From the NCBI RefSeq assembly GCF_020379485.1, contig NC_063437.1, positions 16,393,726-16,457,725 on the forward strand: 64,000 nucleotides of DNA. The letters are read 5' to 3'. The notes under the pieces were generated by a model. That model saw only the letters and a list, made by a program, of their open reading frames with translations. It searched no databases and had not been told where the DNA came from. The stretch comes from Brassica napus. Its lineage: Eukaryota > Streptophyta > Magnoliopsida > Brassicales > Brassicaceae. Shown here piece after piece: positions 33,093 through 43,649 of this stretch. A program made the position numbers and the translations under genes. The stretch's first letter is position 1, and every line of letters begins with the position of its first letter.

Positions 33093-33300
33093 CAGTGCCG
33101 GCCCTGACCTAAAGCTGGGGAAGCACCAGCTTTAGGCGCCAAACTGAATTATATATTTATGGGCATCACAAAAACCAAAACTTTCATGTGTCCTAGTGGT
33201 TGTGTACCCCTTAACTGGTTTAAAGGTGCTAGGTTCGATTCTGTAGGGGCACCAAATTTTGTTTTTGCTTTAGGCAATATTATAGACTGGGCCGGGCCTG
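33093..33300. mobile_element. hAT-type MITE with internal tRNA-like sequence, 208 bp
   Basis: Exact 8-bp target duplication TTCGAAAC at 33085-33092 and 33301-33308. Ends are inverted: CAGTGCCGGCCCTGACCTAAAGC on the left and CAGGCCCGGCCCAG, then GCCTAAAGC, on the right. Inside, CCTAGTGGTTG (about 33192) and GGTTCGATTCT (33232) resemble Pol III A and B boxes at tRNA-like spacing. Confidence 0.88.
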
Positions 33301-33349
33301 TTCGAAACCAAATTTAAATAGACAAAAACAAATGATTTCACATAAGCAA

Positions 33350-34365
33350 GACGAAAAAATGATCACTGAAATCTTTTTTGGAGCACACTCATAATCACCA
33401 TTGATACGAAGCTGAACGATGACAGAAGCCAAAATGAACGAGAAAGCAATGACGATTCAATTTATTTGAGATGAGATAAGATCTCTAAAACCTGTTCCAA
33501 ACTAGGAACCACGAGCCAACACCACTCAAGAACAAGCTTCAACTACAGGGAGCCACGAGAAGACGTATCTAACACCTCGAGAAGTCGACGAAGTAGACCG
33601 TTGACAATCAATTACTCAAAGACCGATCGCAATTGAACTATAACTTCACAGTCTCTTACCAAAAGACAACATTACTTCTCCCTACCGAAGCTTAGTACCG
33701 AGAGATTCAACACCGAAAGCGAAAGCCGAGTAACTAGACCTTACCGGAAGAGAGCACCATAAGCGATTTGTCACAAAGATGACAAGATATAAGGCTAAAG
33801 ACCACAACCACCAATAAACCACTAATAAACCACCACAACCTCGAGATCACACAAGCTCCAAAAAGATCAAAGATTTCTGAATCACAAACCATTAATACGC
33901 CAAGCTAAGCTACACCAAGACCTGCCAAAACTTAGGGAACCTTTGACAAAGAAAATGCTAGGATAAGGATAAGAAGACAAAAGCCTACAATCACCGGAGA
34001 CCTGCCTGAAGCTGCCTTACTAAATTCGATGGAAGAAGTAACAACCCACATCAGAGCCGGTGTAATCCTGCACCCGCGCACCAGAAAACAAATTTGATAC
34101 TAGCGAGGCATTCCAAACAAACCTATAAGGTGATCAAGCCACCGGCCTTCTTTTCAAGAGAACCCAAATCGAAAGAGAGAAGCCTCAAATCGAGATCTGA
34201 GTGACTCCTTCGTCTTCGGTCACCAGGGCGTCAAGCATATCCCCGAAGGAGAGGAGAGCTGGCAGGAGGCAAAGAAACAATGACCACCAGAGCCATAACC
34301 GGCGCACACGCCATCACGGCCAGAGTAAGATGAGAACGAAGATGTCTTCACGGGAGCATCTTCTT
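33350..34365 (-). other. Unclassified GC-richer, transcript-like block
   Basis: About 1 kb with gene-like composition, best read on the minus strand (CT-rich stretch and small frames near 34330-34140), but no frame above about 70 codons and no recognisable domain. Possibly the same kind of non-coding retroposon as 26000-27405, although I see no clear sequence match between them. Confidence 0.35.
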
Positions 34366-34660
34366 TTTTTTTTTAAAATTAAGTTAAAATTATTAGAATA
34401 ATTAAAATGTATATCATTCATTAATTAGGTTAGTTCATCCTAACTTTGAGTTTATCTATGACACAAAACATATGAGGTGCTGTACCTTCTATCATTCCCC
34501 GATGCCGACGCGTCGCTGTTCATCCCCGCTTTTCGCTCTCTTCATCTTTGCCGATTCTTTTGGTCCAGTTCTTATAGTTTCTGCTTCGAATCTACTCTCA
34601 TCTCCAACGAAAAGCGCATATTTCAACCTGAACTTTACTCATCGTGTCTATTTTTTCCCG

Positions 34661-35735
34661 AAGTTTGTAGTAGTAATGCGTATTGCATGAACTAAACAAA
34701 AATACAAAAATACTACATAAACTTTACATGTCATAGTTTTTTCATTTTCAAACTTTATAGTAGTGCATATTTCATACTAAACTAAACAAAAATTCAAAAA
34801 TACTATATGAGCTCTCAAAATTGTGCTTATTTATATTGACCATCAAAAATGTTTATTATCCGTTAATTTATAAACATGACATCAATTTGAATAAATTCTG
34901 TAAAATTAAAAATTTAAAAATTTTACATGAATTTTCAAAATCGTGCTTATATATATGATCTTCCAAAAGTGTTAGTCATCCGTTAATTTTCAAAACACGT
35001 CATTTTGAATAAATTCTGTAAAATGAAAAATTACTTTTAGAGAGATTCGAACTCTCACACTTGTAAACAAGTATAAAGTAAATATTTGAATTAATAATAA
35101 ATAATTGAAACTTATATAATAATGAATTTTAAAGTTAAAATTTAAAAAGTAAATAATTATAGATTTATTTGATAAAAATAAAACAATAAAATTTGATAAG
35201 ATTTATTTGATTAAGCTAAAACTTATAAATAATTTAATGTTTAAAAAAATAATACAAGAGAATTATTTTAGTCTATATATCAATTAATATGCTCTTACTT
35301 GTTCACAGTGCGAGAGTTCGAACCTCTCATAAATTAATTTTTAATTTTACAGGATTATCCAAATTGACGTTGTTTTGATAAATTAACGAATGACTTTTAT
35401 TTTTAAAAGTCAATATATATGCACGATTTTAAGAGTTTATCTAGTATTTTTAAACTTTTAATTTTACAGAATTTATCTAAAATGACGTCATTTTAATAAA
35501 TTAACAGATGACTAACATCTTTGACGGTTAATATATATATAAACATGATTATAAGAGTTCACGTACTATTTTTAAATTTTTGTTTAATTCAGTATGAAAT
35601 ATAAACTACTATAAAGTTTGAGAATGAAAAGACACAATGCATAAAGCTTATGTAATATTTTTAAATTTTTATTTAGTTCAATATAGAAAACATACTAGTA
35701 CAAAGTTCAGTAAAGAATAGGCACGAGGCATAAAC
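34661..35735. mobile_element. Long inverted-repeat element, 1075 bp
   Basis: Two arms of about 400 bp are inverted copies: AACTAAACAAAAAT plus TACTATA units and AACTTTATAGTAGT on the left, their complements on the right. Within each arm a 150-200 bp unit is repeated two to three times. The centre has inverted GAGATTCGAACTCTCAC and GTGCGAGAGTTCGAACCTCTC. An exact 11-bp direct repeat ATTTTTTCCCG (34650-34660, 35736-35746) flanks it. Structure suggests a MULE-like or fold-back element. Confidence 0.65.
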
Positions 35736-35746
35736 ATTTTTTCCCG

Positions 35747-36600
35747 TTTTCAACGGTGATGAATCCCCGGGGACTCGACCTACTTGGTTTCAAGCGCCGC
35801 TCCAATTCTCACTTTATGCTTCGTTGTTGTTTCTTTGACAGTTCCTGGAAAATCATGTCAAAAAGAAATTTTATTCTTAATAGTATCATCTAAAATAAAA
35901 CTAATATTTATTTATGATAATTACATATCACAATTTGTAATAATTAAATATCAATATAAATGTGTGATATTCTAATTATACACCAGAAGGTATAATATGT
36001 TAGTCGTTGAATATACAAGGGTTGAAGATTTATTTTATATCATCATTATATTAAATTTTGTTATATGTTTCTACATGTATTTTTGGGTGACATATTCTAT
36101 TTTTTATTTTATTAAAAACATGACATATTTAATAAAACATGGTAAAATTAAAATGCACAATTCATGGTAGAAAAAAACAAAATCCAACAGAAACCTATAA
36201 AATGATTAAATTTTGTAAGCAATGCTAGGAAATTTTCTTTTAGATATTAATTGTTGTAAAAACAAATAAAACTAATACTTTAGGTATATAAGGAGTATTT
36301 CATGTATTTGATTGCCTTTTTGTTTTTCGGTTGAGTTTTGGTGAGATTATAGTTTAGTTCGGAGTATTTGAATATAGAAATACATGAACTGTTTTAAGAT
36401 TATTTAGATACAAGTTTAGTTGTTTTAGTTCTGGGGAAACGTCCATGCCTAGTCATATATCTCAACCGAAGATACTGATCATTTTAAGTCTAGATTATTG
36501 GATACACGACAATATTAATATATGACCAAATGTGAAAAATAGACATAGTATTCCACATGTATCTTGTGAATTCATTCTACACAATAAATCTTAGTGAACC
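35747..36600. other. Spacer, partly duplicated from the flank of copy A
   Basis: 36240-36600 matches 16720-17030 plus 17840-17990, the region downstream of copy A without the hAT insertion at 17038-17700. The left part is AT-rich without genes. Confidence 0.65.
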
Positions 36601-37313
36601 TCTATATTATGGTCCATCTTTTACTATTCAGATCCTTAAGTCCGCAAATTAAGGAGAGATGTGATCGAAATGTGCGGTTCTTCGCCTCTGTTCGCCGAAA
36701 CCCGATGCTCCACACTAGCAAACTTATAGTTGCTTATAAGCTGCAAAAAAACTATCATGCAAGCATATATTGGGATTTTTCAGAAATTATGTTTAGAAAA
36801 ACAATCAAGAATATATTTGAGATCTCCGAGGTTAACGGTAAGATCTTTCGATTAGGAGGAACATCGATCCAGCATCCATCATGGAGAACTTGAAGACATC
36901 CAATGTAGTCTTGAAGAATTGACTAGTGATAAAAGATATATATGTGTGTGAACTTATGCCAAATGTTAGGTCAGGCTCATGACAAGTCGGGAAGTAATAA
37001 GAGAGCAATGATAAGCTTTGCGGTGTCGAGTTCTTTGAGGTGGCTAGGTTCTAAACCAAGAACTTGTGATAAAATTTCAAAGATTATCATTTTTTGTACC
37101 CCAACATGATCTCTCTGAAATATTAACCACCACTACACTTCATCATTAGTAATTTATATATAGCAGATCACCAAAAAATAATATTTATATATAGCAAATA
37201 AGTCCTGAAATAGATCAAATATCTTGTGTAGTCTTAATTAATTCTGAACTTGAAATGAACTATCAAAAAGAGAAATTATATTTCCACATTATTCAAAGTA
37301 GTTTGGAACGAGA

Positions 37314-37545
37314 TTTTTTTTTTGGATTAACCAGGAGATATCTCAAATCTACAGAATAGCTCATACTAATCGTCTAATAAGAGGTATAGTTCAAAGATAG
37401 GCCTTCTCTTCTGATGCAAATAAAATTCAAATCATGGCCACATATCCGTATGATCACACATGTTTAGTGTCGTATGGTTGTTTCGAACCTGAGTCGCTTA
37501 ACTCATAGGAATTTGCCTACTATTAGACCACCCATGTGTGGTTAA
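37314..37545 (-). mobile_element. SINE in pseudogene A'
   Basis: On the minus strand it has a tRNA-like head with A box TGGTCTAATAGTAGG (37530-37516) and B box GGTTCGAAAC (about 37499-37490), and ends in a poly(A) tail (T-run at 37314-37323). The homologous intron of copy A (around 22055, TTTGGGATAACAACTT) has no insertion here. Confidence 0.8.
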
Positions 37546-37632
37546 CAACAACTTTTGTGTCTTTGGTATAATCTATTAGCAAATTCTTTTTGTAAATATT
37601 CATAAATAAAATGTAAATTATATTCCAATATA

Positions 37633-37885
37633 TTTAGGATCCAACTGGTGATCTTTTCGGTAACACGAGGAACGTATAGGAATAAAATTGTAGGAATAAA
37701 AATGAATGCTTGTTCCTTATCAAATTTAACAAGGAATGCTTTTGTTTTATATTTCTCTACAAAAAAGGAATGGAGAGGAACAAAAAGGAAAAATTATTCC
37801 TTGTGAATGATGGTTTTTTTTGGAGAATGATAAGGAATTCAGTGTTCATTTTCGTTCCTTGGTCACCATTCAAAGCCTTACTTTA
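37633..37885. mobile_element. Unclassified MITE-like insertion in A'
   Basis: About 250 bp absent from the matching place in copy A. The ends are roughly inverted: CTGGTGATCTTTTCGG... with GGAACG and GGAAT on the left, ATGGTGACCAAGGAACG on the right. No target duplication was resolved. Confidence 0.5.
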
Positions 37886-38224
37886 TTTTGTTGTTTAGGT
37901 TTTATTTGTAATTTTTATTAAAGGTGATTTAAATTTGGTACAACAGTAGAATGTCACTTTCTTAAAATATGATATTTTATTTTGATTTAAGAAAACTTCC
38001 TAAAATAGAAAAATTGGGGTTTTAGATTATAAATACATATATAAAATTTTTATAAATTATTCATTCATATCACTGATAAAAATCTGTACATTGGTATTTT
38101 ATCTCAATGGATTTTTTCTATAGTTTTTAGTTTTATTCAAGTTTTATTTGTGGCCACTCACAAACAGTAATCAAATTTTCTTTTTGTTTTTAGAAACTTG
38201 GGTTAAATTAAAATATTATTTCCT

Positions 38225-38932
38225 CAAGACATTATTTGAGAAGTGATTTTTCATTTGTCATCATCACAAAAATTTTGAAAGAAAAATGATGCCATATCAT
38301 ACCAAAAATGATGACATAACTTGAAGCTAATTATGACATTAACATTTACATTAAATGTGATTTATATTTTTGGTAAGTTTTTTTAAATATGGTAGTAACT
38401 CATAAATCATCATTAATATAATAATAAATAATATAATAGTAGAAATAGAAATATAATAATATTTTACAATTTTTGAAATATTCTTTATTCTATTTTTATA
38501 ATTTTTGTTACTAAAACAATTTTTTCAAAACTTTATGCAGTTTTTTTTTTAAAAAAATTGTAATTTTCTAATCCCATTACCATTAGTTTCTTTTTAATAT
38601 TTAAAATTTTGAGAAATATTATTTAGTTTACGTTCGATAATTATATAACTACAAAAAATTCTCTTAATTTTGTAGAATTTGATCTCTTATATTTTAACTA
38701 AAAGAAATAGATAAAAATCTTTCTAATATTATAATTTTAAATATATACATATCTACTATTAAATTTAAATTACAAAAGTCTTTATTTTATCTTAATTTTA
38801 CATATAATTATATTAAAATTTGAAATTTAAAATTTAAAATTAAATATTTTGAAAGAATAAAATTAATAAATTAATAAATATAATTTAAATTTAAAAACTT
38901 TTATTTCCGCGCATAATGCAGAAACGCCTAGT
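38225..38932 (+). mobile_element. Helitron in A' (5' end approximate)
   Basis: Begins near GACATTATTTGAGAAGTG, the same subterminal motif as the Helitron at 20047, and ends CCGCGCATAATGCAGAAACGCCTAG followed by T. Copy A has the empty site: its TTTTCCAATTACAAGCC continues where A' has CTAG/TTTCCAATTGTAAGCC. Confidence 0.7.
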
Positions 38933-39339
38933 TTCCAATTGTAAGCCATATATATGCGTGGACCTACACATAAGTTGTTTTCCAGTTGGATTGGATAACT
39001 CCTGTTGGTAAAATTGTAATTAGTTAGGTTTGTTTTGGTTTCTTGGTTTTTTAATATATTTTTTCAGTTTAATTAAAAATGATGAGAAATAGACAAAAAG
39101 AGCGCATATGGAAATGTTTTTTCGCCAGTAAGAACGTTTCAGACTTTGATCCTATTATGTACCCACAAATCTTTGGTGAGTCCTAAGCTTTAGAAACATC
39201 AGGAGCGACAACCGTGGTTAAAGTATCTCACCAGTTCGCAGCTTGGAGCTATACAGATCCAAATTAGTGTAGACTTAACATTCTTGGTGATGTCTCTGCT
39301 ATAAAACCCTCTCTTCACTTCCGTGTCTTCCTAACGTTC

Positions 39340-40092
39340 GTTTTCTCCCCACAATGTTGTATATACTAACTTTTTTTCTTGTAATTATTATACTCTGAAT
39401 ATATTTAGAGCTCTGTTCAATCAATAATATCATACAATTTCATAACCTATTAGGTCTTTGATTTGGTTGTGGAATTATATTTTCTTTTTCAAAAGAATAA
39501 CAATTTATAAAAACGTTTCTTAGAGAGTTGTTGAACACAACTACCGTGTGCCTCAAATTTTTTTTCCTTCTCCTCTTTCGTTAGGTTAATCGTCATTTTC
39601 TTCTCTTTTCCGACGGTTGTCACAACCGCTTCGTTTGCGCGACTGATGTAGGTCCACGCATATATATGGCTTACCATAAGTGGAAACAATATATAATTCT
39701 TGTTGACATATATATGGCATATTCCACAAGAATTCATTCCATTAAATCTTGTGGAATAAGTGGAAACAAATGGAATGTAGTAGGGTATTCAGAATAAAAA
39801 AAATCATCGTGAATGATGTGGAATGGAATACAGTTACGTTAAAAATTACTTTAATTAAATTTTGATATTATCTAACTTATTTAGTGCAGTACTGTAGTTA
39901 AATAGTAGAGTTGTTAATATTCTAAAATTTAAAACAATCGTAGATTTTTATGATTTGTTACTAATTCAACAAAATAGTAGCAACATCTTCTTCACTATTT
40001 AAGCATTCTTAAGTTGATTATCAAACCATCAAATGAAAAGTTGTTTCTCTCTTACCAGGTGCTGTTTCTTTTCATCATTCTTATATCATATA
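39340..40092. other. AT-rich spacer
   Basis: No gene. GTAGGTCCACGCATATATATGGCTTACC near 39650 is the inverse of a sequence at 38940-38970. Confidence 0.5.
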
Positions 40093-41071
40093 CTAGGGAA
40101 GCCCGCCTGATTTCAATGATATTATATTTTCTAATGAAATTTAAATTAATTTTATGGTCTTGAAAAATAAAGTATTCGTCTAACATATGAAGATGCATTA
40201 ATTTTCTTTTACTCATGTATCATTATTCTTAAAATTATTTTAAAATAAAATAAAATTCAAATATATGGATAAGAATATATTAAAATAATTTATCCGAGTA
40301 CTTTGTAGCATTTTGTATTATTTTATTTTTTTGAAATAATTTGTAATAATTAAATATAGTGTTCCTACATTTTTCAAAAAGAGAGATATGTATACTTGTA
40401 ATACTTAGATATAGTGCTTCTACATTTTAGAAAGAGAGATGTATACTGGCTAGAACTCTATGCCTACAGTGCACATGCATATTATTTTGGTTTTGTTTCC
40501 TAAATTTTATAATTTTAATTATAATTTTGTAAGTATATATTCGATATATTATATATTGACATCTGTTATAAAACTATAATTCATATTAATTGTTTAATTT
40601 TCAGTTCCTAAAATTTGTGATCTTTTTCTTTGTTATCTAAAAATACTATAACATGATAAGCAAAATGAATAAAAATAATTGAGTCTTTGTTATGATTTGG
40701 ATAATAATTTATCTTGGTTATCTAAAGTTTATTTTGGGTTTAAAACCATTAAATTTATAACTTTCAAGAGAATTAGTAAATTTATTTTGATATATGTATT
40801 CAATTTTGTTCCACCTCGTCTTAGAGGCATTTCTGATTTATTTGCACCATCTATATTGTTTGCTAATATATATAATCAGTTTTGAACAATGACCTTAACC
40901 GTATTATGAAAATACTTTTTTTTTTGTGCTTAGGTTGTTTAAAACTTGCTATAATGGTTTACTTTGTCTTCTGGTAGCATTGAGTTATCTTCATATGGAC
41001 ATTTTTCATAAACTTCATACTAAAACACATTTGAGTTACTTGCAAAGAAATTCATATGTGAGAGAGACCAA

Positions 41072-42598
41072 GGGGCTGTTCGTTTTTCCATCTACCATCT
41101 CCATCCAGCTGCTTTATCTATGTGATCCATCCAAATGATCCATCCAGATTTTAGGAGCTGTTCGTTTCTCTATCCAGATGAGCCATCTAAATGAGTCATC
41201 TACATGAATTTTATGTTTATTTCTTTATTTCTATTTCCATCCAGATATGTTTAATAAACAAATTACAAACATACCCATGTTTTGAATTAATCATATGCTT
41301 AATATTAAATTTAGCTATACTAATTTTTATTATTTAGTATAAAATATATTTCTACTGAAATTATTTTAAAATTAACATTTCACATTTACAAATTTTTATT
41401 TCATATAAATTTATTTATTTATTTTTATTTTTTAAAAAATATATTTATTTTATTTAAATAATTTTTTATTTTTAATTAAATTTTCATTAGAATTTAATAC
41501 AACTATAACTTTTAATCAAACTCAAAATAGAAACTCAAATTTGAATAAACTTCCAAACAACTCAAAGTAGAAATTTAAAGTGGAAACTCAAATTTTATAA
41601 AACTAAAATTTAAAATATGAAAGCAATGGTAAGAGCATTATGTACTCAAATTTTGCATTTTTAGCGGAAAAATATGCTTTGCGGTTTTGGTGGAAAAACA
41701 CACTTTTAAAGTTTTGGTGGGAAAACGTGTTTTTAAGATTTTGGCGGGAAAACACCTTTTACGATTTTGGCACTAAAATGCGTTTTTGGGTTTTTGCCAA
41801 GAAACCACGTTTTTACGGATTTGGCGGGAAACACATTTTGGCGGGTTTCGCGGGAAAACGCGTTTTAGCAGTTTTGGCGGGAAACACATATTTTTGCGGT
41901 TTTAGCAGGAAAATGCATTTTTGCGGTTTTGGTGAGAAACTCATTTTTGCGGTTTTGGCAGGAAAATTTGCTTTTGCGGCTTTGGTTAGAAACCACGTTT
42001 TTATGATTTTGACGGGAAAACGCGATTTTATAGTTTTGACGGGAAAACGCATTTTGTGGGTTTGGCGGAAAAAATGGTTTTGCAGGTTTGGTGGGAAAAC
42101 ATGTTTTTGCGGGTTTGGCGGAAAATGCGTTTTTGGAGTTTTTACGGGAAAACGTGTTTTGATGTGAAAGTGCGTTTTTGTAGTTTTGACGAGAACATCT
42201 ATTTTGGCGGGAAAGTATATTTTTTACGAGAAAATTGCGATTTTGGTGAAAAATTATGTTTGTGGTTTTGGCAGAAAAATGTGTTTTGTAGTTTTGGAGG
42301 GAAAATATATATTTTTGTGGTTTTGTCGTTTTTCATGAGTGATAAAATGATATTATGTTTGAGTCTGTAATTTGTTAATTACACTGAGGTATAATAGACA
42401 TTATCCCATTTTGATAAACTCATATCCATCTAGATGATCTCATTTGGATCAGCCAGCTGATTTTTGAAATTAAGCCTAAATTTTTAAAACTCATTCAGAT
42501 GAACCATCGAGATGACTTGTACTTTTAGTGACTAAACCTACAAAACTCTCATCTTCACTCAGATGGCTCATCTGAATGAAAAAAAAACGAACAGCCCC
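41072..42598. mobile_element. PIF/Harbinger-like element with minisatellite core, 1527 bp
   Basis: Inverted ends GGGGCTGTTCGTTTTTCC (left) and GGGGCTGTTCGTTTTTTTTT (right, reversed), flanked by 3-bp direct repeats CAA (41069-41071, 42599-42601). Both subterminal regions carry several inverted ATCCATCCAGATG / CATCTGAATGAG-like motifs. The centre is a minisatellite. No transposase frame. The TIR type and 3-bp target site suggest PIF/Harbinger, although the usual site is TWA. Confidence 0.7.
41650..42330 (+). repeat. Degenerate ~30-bp minisatellite, about 22 units
   Basis: Tandem units of the type GTTTTGGCGGGAAAACGCATTTTTGCG, 26-32 bp long, with point changes and small length changes. Part of it stays open for 175 codons (41640-42167), producing an artificial F/W/G/K-rich protein with FGGK-like repeats. 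No start context or codon bias supports translation. Confidence 0.85.
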
Positions 42599-43500
42599 CA
42601 ATACTCATACTTCATCTAGGCAATCTTAATAATAATCAATACTTCAATTTTCACCCCGAACAGCAACACAATCTCTCGGTGTATCAAACAAAAAGAAGAG
42701 TGAGTATTGCTTGCGAACAACACCAATGTCTAAGTATGTAAGACCAGAGCCACGTCAAATTTGATTCCTTACACCAGCATAGACTGCTTATCGTAACAAA
42801 ATTATTTAATACGACACTTATCCGATAGTGGACCTTGATACTGTCTCCTTTGTGAGTCTGAACATCACGTTTCTGAGACTTGAATTGTAAAAATGAATAA
42901 TTCAATACTGAGTCATCTACCACTCACACAGATTGAGAAATCAAATTCACCATGGAAGTTGGTACCAATTGCATCAAACATTTGACGACGTGAAAGAGAT
43001 TTTTCAGCATACCTTGACACCAATCTGCAACTCTATCACATCAGCTGACTTCTTTGCATAAAATGAAGATGACAAACAACGACATAATGCAAAGGAGATC
43101 AGATCGATTGATTGCAAAGGTATGTTTTTTTTTTTGAAATCAGAGAAGACCAATGAGATTAAATCAGATTGCCTATACCTGATGTTAGAACAGCAAGCAG
43201 AACTAAAACTCCACAGATTTCATGGCGAACGCAGGGCTAATCATCTCTTCGTTCTTTCATTGATTATACTGTACATTTGCGGTAAGTTTTGATTCAACAA
43301 ACGTGAAAAGAAGGGATTTAACAAACGGGTTTAAAATTATCTCATTCAAAAGATGTTCAATGAAGATCTATATATGAATGCGAACGCCGAAAATAATTGA
43401 AAACTAATATGACCATGAAATTTAAGAATGTAAATGTCTAAAGCATTAAACCGGTGAAATAAATTTGTTTATGAACAATAGACGGAGTCAAAGAAGAGAC

Positions 43501-43649
43501 CTGAGAATCCAGCAGAAGCATATCCACTCCCATGAGCACACCACCACGGCGGAAATTCCTGGCTTCCCAGAGACAGAACAACTGGACTTGAACAGTGGAG
43601 GAGGAGCGGCCGTCTGCAAATCGGAGAGGAAAACTGAAACGTTTGCCAT
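43501..43649 (-). pseudogene. RPA1-like first exon remnant
   Basis: From ATG at 43649, MANVSVFLSDLQT continues after a frame change as GRSSSTVQVQLFCLWEARNF, then RGGVLMGVDMLLLDSQ, up to a GT donor at 43500. This is the N-terminal OB-fold exon of the RPA1-like genes carried by Brassicaceae Helitrons; compare WDSRNIKKQGEFMGITLLFL in the intact gene at 55010. Downstream exons were not recognised, so it is a dead fragment. Confidence 0.7.

Larger units (their letters stand above)
36620..39335 (-). pseudogene. Truncated dioxygenase pseudogene (copy A')
   Basis: Degenerate relative of copy A. Exon 3 remnant at about 36625-36740, exon 2 remnant at about 36835-37115 (LGLEPSHLKELDTAK is still readable, then frameshifts and stops), and only the 3' part of exon 1 at about 39160-39335, before homology ends. 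The intron between them is colinear with intron 1 of A but lacks the three Helitrons found there. It has its own SINE, MITE-like and Helitron insertions. No first half of exon 1, promoter or ATG remains. Confidence 0.85.

Noticed and set aside
35036..35335. B-box-like TTCGAAC sequences suggesting tRNA genes
   Set aside because: No cloverleaf; the two motifs are the inverted halves of a palindromic transposon centre.
41640..42167. 175-codon open frame over the minisatellite
   Set aside because: Openness follows from a stop-poor repeat; frames shift between units and there is no gene context. The opposite-strand frame at 41813-42052 is the same artefact.
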